DNA of 17,702 nucleotides, from assembly GCA_013152135.1 (NCBI GenBank), contig JAADGX010000218.1, positions 1 to 17,702 on the forward strand, given 5' to 3'. A program made the position numbers and the translations under genes. Shown piece by piece: positions 7,066-13,996 of this stretch. Origin of the DNA: Chlorobiota bacterium (GTDB taxonomy: Bacteria > Bacteroidota > Ignavibacteria > SZUA-365 > JAADGX01). The notes beneath the pieces were generated by a model. That model saw only the letters and a program-made list of their open reading frames with translations. It was not told the DNA's origin and made no database searches. Every line of letters starts with the position of its first letter. The first letter of the stretch is position 1.

Positions 7066-8556
7066 ATGGATATCAGGTCACAAGTTTCAATGGTCTTCCA
7101 CCTGGACAAGTGCATCGGTTGCCACACGTGCAGCATCGCTTGCAAGAATATTTGGACCGACCGCAAGGGCACCGAGTACATGTGGTGGAACAACGTGGAA
7201 ACCAAACCCGGCACCGGCTACCCGACGAAGTGGGAAGACCAGGACAAGTACCAGGGCGGCTGGGAAAAACGGAACGGAAAACTGGGCCTGCGCTCCACGG
7301 GCAAGGGCCGGGTCGTCTTCAATCTCTTCCATAATCCCCATCAACCCGGTCTGGATGATTACTACGAGCCCTGGACGTACAAATACGAGGATCTGTTCAA
7401 TGCGCCGGAAGGAGACGACCAGCCGACCGCTAGACCTATTTCCATGGTGACCGGAAAGCACATCGACATCGAAGCTGGTCCCAACTGGGATGACGACTTG
7501 AGCGGTTCTCCTGTGTACGCCGAGAACGATCCCAACCTGAGCGCTCTGACACCGGAGCAAAGGGCTCAACTGTCCGCCATCGAGCGCCTGGTGTTTTTCT
7601 ACTTCCCGCGAATCTGTAATCACTGCCTGAATCCCGCGTGCGTGGCGTCCTGTCCCTCGGGTGCCCTGTACAAGCGCGGCGAGGACGGCGTGGTATTGAT
7701 CGACCAGAAGCGCTGCCGCGGCTGGCGTTCGTGCATCGCCGCTTGTCCGTACAAGAAGAGCTACTACAACTGGAGCACGGGCAAGTCGGAAAAGTGCATC
7801 CTCTGCTTCCCCCGCATCGAGACCGGGCAGGCACCTGCATGTTTCCATTCCTGCGTGGGACGCATTCGCTACCTCGGCGTGTTGCTTTATGATGCCGATC
7901 GCATCGACGAAATCGCGGGGAGGCCGGACAACGAACTGGTCGACGCGCATCGCGAACTGATCGTGGATCCCAACGACCCGGCAATCATCAAGGCAGCGCG
8001 GGAGAACGGTATCCAGGACGACGTGATACGGTCCGCTCAGAAATCGCCGGTGTATAAATTCGTCAAGGAGTGGAAAATCGCCCTGCCGCCGCACATCGAG
8101 TTCCGCACGCTGCCCATGCTGTTTTACGTTCCTCCCATGCTGCCGGTCATGTCGAGCTTCGACGGTAAGACGGTGAAAAACATGTCGGAAGGACTCTTCC
8201 CGGATTTCGACAAAGCCAGGGCGCCGATCGAGTACCTCGGAAAACTCTTTGGAGCCGGAAACAACAGCAAGGTGCGCTACGTGCTGAAGAAGCAAATGGC
8301 CATTCGTACGTATCGCCGGGCCGTCACGGTGGGCGACGTGGAGATGGAGCACGCGGAACACATGCTTCGCGAGGCTGATTGCACCGTTGAAGAAGCCGAG
8401 GCGATCTATAAGCTCACTTCCCTGTGCACGTTCGAGGACCGGTTTGTGATTCCGCCGGCCCATCGCGAGGAGGCCATCGAGATGGTCGCGGATCCGCTGG
8501 AATACAAGCAATCCGTCGGGTTCGGATTCAAGGAAGAAGTGAAGCGGGGGCTGTGA
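7066..8556 (+). CDS. narH: Respiratory nitrate reductase, iron-sulfur beta subunit
   Basis: This 496-residue electron-transfer subunit carries electrons from the NarI hemes to NarG through four Fe-S clusters. The cysteine sets visible are C16/C19/C22/C26 (CIGCHTCSIAC), C184/C187/C192/C196 (CNHCLNPACVASC), C217/C223/C227 with W220 in the fourth position (CRGWRSCIAAC), and C244/C247/C259/C263. The Trp in place of one Cys is the known signature of the NarH [3Fe-4S] cluster, so three [4Fe-4S] and one [3Fe-4S] are expected. The start MDIRSQVSMVFHLDKCIGC matches the family N-terminus, and AAAGG lies about 8 bases before it. The gene begins 44 bases after narG and ends 2 bases before narJ, so it is co-transcribed with both. 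It faces the cytoplasm, bound to NarG and NarI. Confidence 0.98.
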   Translation: MDIRSQVSMVFHLDKCIGCHTCSIACKNIWTDRKGTEYMWWNNVETKPGTGYPTKWEDQDKYQGGWEKRNGKLGLRSTGKGRVVFNLFHNPHQPGLDDYYEPWTYKYEDLFNAPEGDDQPTARPISMVTGKHIDIEAGPNWDDDLSGSPVYAENDPNLSALTPEQRAQLSAIERLVFFYFPRICNHCLNPACVASCPSGALYKRGEDGVVLIDQKRCRGWRSCIAACPYKKSYYNWSTGKSEKCILCFPRIETGQAPACFHSCVGRIRYLGVLLYDADRIDEIAGRPDNELVDAHRELIVDPNDPAIIKAARENGIQDDVIRSAQKSPVYKFVKEWKIALPPHIEFRTLPMLFYVPPMLPVMSSFDGKTVKNMSEGLFPDFDKARAPIEYLGKLFGAGNNSKVRYVLKKQMAIRTYRRAVTVGDVEMEHAEHMLREADCTVEEAEAIYKLTSLCTFEDRFVIPPAHREEAIEMVADPLEYKQSVGFGFKEEVKRGL

Positions 8557-8558
8557 CG

Positions 8559-9116
8559 ATGGAACCGCGAACAAACATTTTGCACATTTTCGCCGACCTG
8601 CTTTCGTATCCGACCGGGGACTATAAGAGCCGCGCAGAGGAGCTTGTCCGCGAAACTCGTGTTCCCGGAGAAAAGCGTGATCCCCTGAAGAGTTTTCGTG
8701 AGTTCCTCTCGGAGACGGAATTAGGCGGTGTTGAAGAACTGTTCACGCGGACGTTCGATATGAACAAGAACACCTGCCTGGAAATCGGGTGGCACCTCTA
8801 CGGCGAAGACTACAAGCGGGGAGAGTTCCTGGTCAGGATGCGCCAGGCGCTCGCGGAGTTCGATATCCCGGAATCCGTGGAACTTCCCGATCACATCAGT
8901 CACTGCCTGAAACTGATTGCAGTCCTGGACCCGGAAGACGCAAATATTTTCGTCGCGCGTTTTCTTCGCCCGGCGCTCGACGTTATTCTCGGCAATTTCG
9001 AAGACGCGAGCCCGTTCAAATCGCTGGTGGTTACACTGAGAGACTATCTCAACGATGAGTATGATCCGGTTGATAATACGCTGGAATCCAACGCGGCACT
9101 GCCCCAGGCAGGCTAG
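8559..9116 (+). CDS. narJ: Nitrate reductase assembly chaperone (NarJ, TorD/DmsD superfamily)
   Basis: This 185-residue cytoplasmic chaperone binds apo-NarG and helps molybdenum cofactor insertion; it is not part of the final enzyme. The frame extends further upstream inside narH, but the ATG at 8559 is chosen because it lies 2 bases after the narH stop, with a G-rich stretch about 10 bases before it, and because homology-like sequence begins at once (NILHIFADLLSYP). Family features are LFTRTFD (61-67), HLYGEDYKRGEFLVRM (79-94) and ELPDHISHCLKLI (108-120), the acidic ELPD helix start that is typical of NarJ. It is shorter than E. coli NarJ (about 236 residues), mostly from a short C-terminal tail. 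Its position between narH and narI is the classical one. Confidence 0.92.
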   Translation: MEPRTNILHIFADLLSYPTGDYKSRAEELVRETRVPGEKRDPLKSFREFLSETELGGVEELFTRTFDMNKNTCLEIGWHLYGEDYKRGEFLVRMRQALAEFDIPESVELPDHISHCLKLIAVLDPEDANIFVARFLRPALDVILGNFEDASPFKSLVVTLRDYLNDEYDPVDNTLESNAALPQAG

Positions 9117-9181
9117 CACCTGGTTTCGATCAGACAAATCAAATGATTCGCTAGAATTTCTAAAATCGTCAGGTAAATAAC

Positions 9182-9916
9182 ATGGCTCAGAATACCAACA
9201 TACTCGATTACTTCAACTTGTTCTGGTTCGCTGTCCTGCCGTACGTTGCCCTTTTCACGTTTTTACTTGTCACGATTCAGCGATATAGGCGCCGTGGATT
9301 CACCTATTCAAGTCTCTCCTCGCAGTTTCTTGAAAACAAGATTCACTTCTGGGGTTTAGTACCGTTCCACTACGGGATACTGACCATCCTGTTCGGACAC
9401 TTCCTGGGATTTCTCATTCCCCGCCAGGTCATTCTCTGGAACAACGATCCCCTGCGCCTGCACATCCTGGAAGTAACGGCGTTCATCGGCGGCATCTTTG
9501 CCCTGGTGGGCCTGCTGAACATCGTCATCCGCCGCCTCGTCGACCCCCGCGCCAAGGTGGTCACCAGCACGGCCGACTGGGTGGTGATTTCCATCCTGTT
9601 GTTCCAGGTGGGCACGGGGCTCTTGGTGGCGGTCTTCAACAGCTGGGGCAGCTCCTGGTACGCTGCTTCCATATCGCCGTATTTCTGGTCTTTGCTGGCG
9701 TTCAGTCCCGACATTGCTTTTGTGACACCCATGCCGCTGCTGGTAAAGTTGCACATCATCAGCGCGTACTTTCTCATATTGCTCTTCCCTTTTACCCGCC
9801 TGGTGCACGCCCTTGTCGTTCCCAACCCGTACCTGTGGCGCAAGCCGCAGTTGGTTCGCTGGTACTGGGACCGAAGGAAAATCCGCACCCCCGAGTTCAA
9901 GGTGAAACGGAAGTGA
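9182..9916 (+). CDS. narI: Respiratory nitrate reductase, diheme cytochrome b gamma subunit
   Basis: This 244-residue membrane subunit oxidises quinol at the periplasmic side and passes electrons through two b hemes to NarH. About five transmembrane helices are visible: roughly 12-31, 56-80, 93-115, 131-151 and 187-210. All four heme-ligand histidines of the family are present: H63 and H73 (FHYGILTILFGHFLG), H191 and H209 (KLHIISAYFLILLFPFTRLVHALVVP). The C-terminal tail is basic and cytoplasmic (WRKPQLVRWYWDRRK...). The gene follows narJ after 65 bases; AGG at about 9171-9173 provides a weak ribosome site. An 11-base palindrome TAGAATTTCTA (9152-9162) lies in the short gap, with no known role. 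The next gene, a transporter, starts only after 188 bases. Confidence 0.97.
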   Translation: MAQNTNILDYFNLFWFAVLPYVALFTFLLVTIQRYRRRGFTYSSLSSQFLENKIHFWGLVPFHYGILTILFGHFLGFLIPRQVILWNNDPLRLHILEVTAFIGGIFALVGLLNIVIRRLVDPRAKVVTSTADWVVISILLFQVGTGLLVAVFNSWGSSWYAASISPYFWSLLAFSPDIAFVTPMPLLVKLHIISAYFLILLFPFTRLVHALVVPNPYLWRKPQLVRWYWDRRKIRTPEFKVKRK

Positions 9917-10104
9917 TAAGAACCGTCGATACGCGAACCGGATTTGATGCAACCGAGAGGATGATGGAAACCCGTGCTTTCGAAATACATGAACCGCGTA
10001 CACCGAACGACCCCTTGATATGAATTCAATGCTCTTTTCCCGTAAGGGACTACATCATAAATGCATGCATCCTTGCGTGATTTAGTTCAAATGACGAGAG
10101 AAAC

Positions 10105-11643
10105 ATGAACGAAAAGAAGAAAGCCAGAATTGTCTTGACCATGAACACTGTCGCCTTCACGGTGTGCTTTGCCGTGTGGATGATGAACGGCGTTCTGGTG
10201 ACCTTCCTGGTCGATAACGGCATTTTCGACTGGAGTAAAACGCAAATCGGCTGGCTCATCGGTATCCCGGTGCTTACCGGTTCGCTGGTGCGACTCCCGG
10301 TGGGTGTACTGACCGACAAGTACGGCGGGCGCATCGTGTACACTATCCTGATGCTGGTCGCCGCCGTGGCAACGTACCTGTTGAGCATGGCCAATACGTA
10401 CGAAGAATTTCTGCTGGCCAGCCTGGGATTCGGCATCAGCGGCGCTTCGTTTGCGGTTGGCATTGCGTACACATCGGTGTGGTTCGAGAAGAAGTACCAG
10501 GGAACGGCCCTGGGAATCTTCGGGGCGGGCAACGCCGGGGCAGCCCTGACGGCCTTGGGAGCGCCCTCGTTGTTGTACCTGACCGACAACGGTGCCGTGA
10601 TCGAAAGCTGGCGCATGATGCCGAAGCTGTACGCGCTGGGACTGCTGGTCATGGCTGTCGTCTTCTATTTTACCACGTTCTCGAAAAAGGTGGAAGAAAC
10701 CAGGACGCGCACCCTCCTGGAACGGCTGGAACCCCTGAAGTATCCACGGGTGTGGCGGTTCGGTCTGTACTACTTCCTGGTGTTCGGCGGCTTCGTCGCG
10801 CTGGCCCAATGGTTGATTCCGTACTACGTGAACGTGTACACCATGAGCGTGGCGACAGCCGGTTTCATGACTTCCATCTTCAGTTTGCCCTCCGGTGTGA
10901 TCCGGGCTTTCGGCGGCTGGTTGTCGGACAAGTTCGGCGCGCGCCCGGTGATGTACATCGTGCTCGGAGCCTGTATTTTCAGCTCCGCCCTGCTCATCGT
11001 TCCCCGCATGGAAATCCAATCCCCCGGCCAGGGCGTCATGGCCTTGAAGTCCGGTACGGTTACTGAAGTAACTCCCAACACCATCGTCGTTGACAGGATG
11101 AGGTACGACTATCAAAACAAAGACGACGTGCCCAACCTCGTCAGCCTCACGCAGAACGAGCCCAATATGCTGGTGCTTCCCAAGATCAACGGCTGGCAGG
11201 AGCCGGTGGTGAAAGTGGGCGAAAAGGTTCATAAAAAGCAGCTCCTGGCCCGCGGCGTCACACATATTTTCTTTCAGGCCAACGTCTGGATCTTCACGTT
11301 GCTGGTATTCATCGTGGGGATCATGATGGGTATCGGCAAGGCGGCCGTGTACAAATTCATTCCCGAACACTTTCCCAAAGACGTCGGCGTCGTGGGAGGT
11401 ATCGTCGGCGTGGTTGGCGGTCTGGGGGGCTTTATCAGCCCGGTGATTTTCGGTTACCTGCTGCGCTGGACCGGCATCTGGACCACGAGCTGGATGTTCT
11501 TTTTCGTTCTCTCGGTGGTCTGCCTGGTATGGCTACACCTCGTGGCACGCAGAATGATGAAGTCCAGGGCGCCGCAGTTGTTGCGCGAACTCGAGGAAAA
11601 AGTCGCTACCGATCCTTTAGAACAAATGCCGGGAGATAAATAA
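10105..11643 (+). CDS. narK1: NarK-family nitrate/nitrite transporter with an inserted periplasmic loop domain
   Basis: This 512-residue major facilitator of the nitrate/nitrite porter family has twelve predicted helices. Family signatures are the conserved substrate arginines R63 in TM2 (GSLVRLPVG) and R267 in TM8 (SGVIRAFGG), the first nitrate signature GIFGAGNAG at 137-145 in TM5, and the second, G428-F443 (GVVGGIVGVVGGLGGF), in TM11. Cytoplasmic loops TDKYGGR and SDKFGAR set the orientation. It is closer by eye to the NarK1 type (nitrate/proton symport) than to E. coli NarK, so nitrate import to NarG is the likely role (inference). Oddity: about 87 residues (302-388) are inserted between TM9 and TM10, on the periplasmic side; they are described separately. 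It is one base upstream of a second narK and 188 bases downstream of narI. The ribosome site is weak (GAGAG). Confidence 0.92.
   Translation: MNEKKKARIVLTMNTVAFTVCFAVWMMNGVLVTFLVDNGIFDWSKTQIGWLIGIPVLTGSLVRLPVGVLTDKYGGRIVYTILMLVAAVATYLLSMANTYEEFLLASLGFGISGASFAVGIAYTSVWFEKKYQGTALGIFGAGNAGAALTALGAPSLLYLTDNGAVIESWRMMPKLYALGLLVMAVVFYFTTFSKKVEETRTRTLLERLEPLKYPRVWRFGLYYFLVFGGFVALAQWLIPYYVNVYTMSVATAGFMTSIFSLPSGVIRAFGGWLSDKFGARPVMYIVLGACIFSSALLIVPRMEIQSPGQGVMALKSGTVTEVTPNTIVVDRMRYDYQNKDDVPNLVSLTQNEPNMLVLPKINGWQEPVVKVGEKVHKKQLLARGVTHIFFQANVWIFTLLVFIVGIMMGIGKAAVYKFIPEHFPKDVGVVGGIVGVVGGLGGFISPVIFGYLLRWTGIWTTSWMFFFVLSVVCLVWLHLVARRMMKSRAPQLLRELEEKVATDPLEQMPGDK
11008..11268 (+). other. Insert in NarK1 periplasmic loop 9-10, resembling a sandwich-barrel hybrid (RpoB-like) segment
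   Basis: Residues 302-388 of the transporter are hydrophilic and lie between two clear helices (TM9 ends ...SSALLIVP, TM10 begins FFQANVWIFTLL). The segment has GTVTEV, NTIVVD, an Asn/Gln/Pro-rich middle, then EPVVKVGEKVHKKQLLARG. The order G-x-V-x-x-V ... IVV ... Y ... N ... P-x-VKVG-(D/E)-(K/R)-V-x-K-x-x-(V/L)-LA-x-G parallels the sandwich-barrel hybrid part of bacterial RNA polymerase beta, and the last piece also recalls biotinyl/lipoyl hairpins. There is no MKM-type Lys, so it is not a lipoyl or biotin carrier by motif. The resemblance is by eye and recall only. Standard NarK proteins have a short loop here. Confidence 0.5.
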
Positions 11644-11644
11644 G

Positions 11645-13177
11645 ATGGCCAGAATACCCCACTGGGATCCGGAAGACGAACAGTTCTGGAACGAGAAGGG
11701 AAAGAAACACGCTAACCGTAACCTGTGGATTTCCATCCCCGCGCTCCTGTGCGCCTTTGCGGTGTGGCTGTACTGGTCCATCATCATCGTCCAGATGCAG
11801 AACCTCGGTTTTCCCTTCAGCAAGGAGCAATTGTACCCCCTCACGGCGATCGCCGGGCTGGTGGGAGCCACGTTGCGCATTCCAAATTCCTTCTTCATCG
11901 CCTTGAGCGGTGGTCGAAACGTGATTGCCGTTACAACCGCCTTGCTGATCCTGCCTGCACTGGGTACCGGCATTGCCCTGCAGGACATGAATACCAGCTA
12001 TTCCGTGTTCGTCATCCTGGCCGCCATGTCCGGTATCGGCGGGGGCGCCTTCGCCTCGTCCATGTCCAACATCAGCTATTTCTTTCCCAAGAAGATGCAG
12101 GGGCTGGCTCTCGGTCTGAACGCCGGGTTGGGCAACGTCGGCGTGAGCGTCATGCAAGTGTTCCTGCCTTTGGCCATGACGGTGAACATCTTTGGTCCCC
12201 TGGCCGGGCAGGGGTTCGAAATGCCCGAGGCGTTGGGCGGCGGAATGGTGTGGATCCAGAACTGCGGGCTGGTCTGGGTGCCCATCCTGGCATTCCTTTT
12301 CGTCCTGGCCTGGTTCGGTATGGACAACCTGCCCCAGCAGAAAGTCGGTTCCGCGCCCGTTGCCATAAGCAAAATGCTCTGGCTGATCCTGTTGGGATTT
12401 GCCGCTGCCGGTGTCGGCTTGTACCTGCTCATCGGGCAGGGACTGAACATGTGGGTGGTTCTTCCTATCACCATCATCCTGACACTCGCGTTGATGCGTT
12501 ACATGACCCCGGCCTCGGTGCGGGAGAATTTGAGCGACCAGTTCGCCATCTTCAAGGAGAAACACAACTGGGTCATGACCTGGCTGTACACCATGACCTT
12601 CGGTTCGTTCATCGGTTACTCGGCCGCCTTTCCCAAGCTTATCCAGGACGTGTACGGGTACTTGCCCGACGGTACCATCAATCCGAATGCGCCAAATCCC
12701 ATGGCGTACGCCTGGTTGGGACCGCTGGTGGGTTCCCTTATCCGCCCGCTCGGCGGGTGGCTCTCCGATAAACTGGGCGGGGCGCGGGTAACCCACTGGG
12801 ATACGATAGTAATGATCGGCGCAACGCTGGGAGTGGCGTACTTTGTGAAGATTTCCCAGAACTCGCCCACACCGGAAGCGCATTTTCTCCCGTTCCTGTT
12901 CCTGTTCCTGCTCCTGTTCATTACGACCGGCATTGGGAACGGTTCGACCTTCCGGATGATCCCCATCATTTTCAAGCCGAAGATGGCCGGGCCGGTGCTT
13001 GGATGGACGTCGGCCGTAGCCGCGTACGGCGCCTTCATCATCCCCAAGGTTTTCGGAGCGCAGATCCAGTTGGGAACACCGGAGGTGGCGCTCTACGGGT
13101 TCGCGGTGTACTACGTCAGTTGCCTGGCGGTTAACTGGTGGTTCTACGCCCGGAAGAACGCCGAGATTCATTGCTAG
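11645..13177 (+). CDS. narK2: NarK-family nitrate/nitrite transporter, probable antiporter, with two extra helices
   Basis: This 510-residue MFS transporter is close to the E. coli NarK/NarU type from its N-terminus on (WDPEDEQFW...NRNLWISIPALLCAFAVW). The key arginines are R78 in TM2 (ATLRIPNSF) and R367 in the SLIRPLGGWLSDK segment; the nitrate signature GLNAGLGNVGVSVMQ lies at 157-171, and SSMSNISYFFPKK and GIGNGSTFRMIPIIF are also typical. E. coli NarK exchanges nitrate for nitrite, so export of the nitrite made by NarG is the expected job. Between the two six-helix halves there are two further hydrophobic segments (about 244-264 and 269-284), giving about 14 helices instead of 12. The start is one base after the narK1 stop with GGGAG a few bases upstream, so the pair is probably translationally coupled. 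Confidence 0.93.
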   Translation: MARIPHWDPEDEQFWNEKGKKHANRNLWISIPALLCAFAVWLYWSIIIVQMQNLGFPFSKEQLYPLTAIAGLVGATLRIPNSFFIALSGGRNVIAVTTALLILPALGTGIALQDMNTSYSVFVILAAMSGIGGGAFASSMSNISYFFPKKMQGLALGLNAGLGNVGVSVMQVFLPLAMTVNIFGPLAGQGFEMPEALGGGMVWIQNCGLVWVPILAFLFVLAWFGMDNLPQQKVGSAPVAISKMLWLILLGFAAAGVGLYLLIGQGLNMWVVLPITIILTLALMRYMTPASVRENLSDQFAIFKEKHNWVMTWLYTMTFGSFIGYSAAFPKLIQDVYGYLPDGTINPNAPNPMAYAWLGPLVGSLIRPLGGWLSDKLGGARVTHWDTIVMIGATLGVAYFVKISQNSPTPEAHFLPFLFLFLLLFITTGIGNGSTFRMIPIIFKPKMAGPVLGWTSAVAAYGAFIIPKVFGAQIQLGTPEVALYGFAVYYVSCLAVNWWFYARKNAEIHC

Positions 13178-13302
13178 GAATTGTTTACAGGACAGAAATA
13201 TAAACCCGATATGAACCGTGCCGTTTGTTTCCGGAATACGAGACATGAAGAAAAAACGAAGTGTTGTTTCCCGGAGTTACGTGAAAAGTAAGAGAGCACT
13301 TT

Positions 13303-13968
13303 ATGGATAGCACAAATACTCGTGTCATTGCCGTTGTTGTCGCCATCGCCGTTGTTTTCGGGCTGATCATTTTCTTTCAAAGCGTCAAGATCAATCCATT
13401 GGGCGTGAACACCGGTTATGCTCCCGAGCAACCGTTGGAATTTTCGCACCGCCTGCACAGCGGCGATTTGCAGATCGATTGCCAGTATTGCCACGTCGGC
13501 GCCGAAAAGGGACAGCACGCGATTATTCCGCCTGCCAGCACGTGCATGAACTGCCATCGTTTCGTAACGGCTGCATGGGATAAAGTGAAGATTGAAGAGA
13601 TGCAGGCGAAGAAAGAAAAACGCGATATACAACCTGTTGTTTCTCCGGAACTTGAAAAACTGTACCGGGCCGTTGGTTTCAACGCGCGGGAAATGCGCTA
13701 TGACGAGAAGAAAGCGACCGGGAAACTCGAATGGATTCGTGTGTACAATCTGCCGGATTTTGTCTTCTTCGATCATAGCCGTCACGTGAACGCCGGGGTG
13801 AAGTGCCAAACATGCCACGGTCCCGTGGAGACCATGGAAAGGGTGGCACAGGTGAGCGACCTGACAATGGGATGGTGCGTCAATTGTCATCGCGACGTGA
13901 CCAACGGCAAAATACCGGAACTGAAGGGCAAAAAGCCCTCCATCAGTTGCGCCGTGTGCCATTATTGA
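13303..13968 (+). CDS. actA: Alternative complex III, pentaheme cytochrome c subunit
   Basis: This 221-residue protein has one N-terminal membrane helix (about 8-26, probably an uncleaved anchor) followed by a periplasmic domain with five CxxCH c-heme motifs: 60-64 (CQYCH), 81-85 (CMNCH), 168-172 (CQTCH), 192-196 (CVNCH) and 216-220 (CAVCH). It also has the conserved FSHRLHSGDLQIDC and FFDHSRHVNAGVKC segments supplying His axial ligands. Heme number, size and the following actB/actC identify it as ActA, which relays electrons from the ActB/ActC quinol-oxidising module toward a periplasmic acceptor. It lies 125 bases after narK2 and 28 bases before actB. The ribosome site is weak (AGAGAG). The 125-base gap shows no convincing promoter or terminator, so read-through from the transporters is possible. 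Confidence 0.93.
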   Translation: MDSTNTRVIAVVVAIAVVFGLIIFFQSVKINPLGVNTGYAPEQPLEFSHRLHSGDLQIDCQYCHVGAEKGQHAIIPPASTCMNCHRFVTAAWDKVKIEEMQAKKEKRDIQPVVSPELEKLYRAVGFNAREMRYDEKKATGKLEWIRVYNLPDFVFFDHSRHVNAGVKCQTCHGPVETMERVAQVSDLTMGWCVNCHRDVTNGKIPELKGKKPSISCAVCHY

Positions 13969-13996
13969 ACCGGATAATCAAAAGCAGAATGCAGAT

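Noticed and set aside
9152..9162. TAGAATTTCTA palindrome between narJ and narI
   Set aside because: Short and AT-rich with no T-run or partner copy; insufficient for an operator or terminator call.
9961..10023. Twenty-codon frame after narI preceded by GAGAGG
   Set aside because: The purine stretch touches the first ATG, leaving no proper spacing, and the peptide has no distinguishing feature.
12891..12920. Repeated CCTGTT-like hexamers in narK2
   Set aside because: They encode alternating Phe/Leu of a membrane helix (FLPFLFLFLLLF), so codon-level repetition explains them.
13178..13302. TTGTTT boxes before actA as a sigma-70-type promoter
   Set aside because: No -10-like box at acceptable spacing from either TTGTTT (13181 or 13225), and no -24/-12 pair is present.
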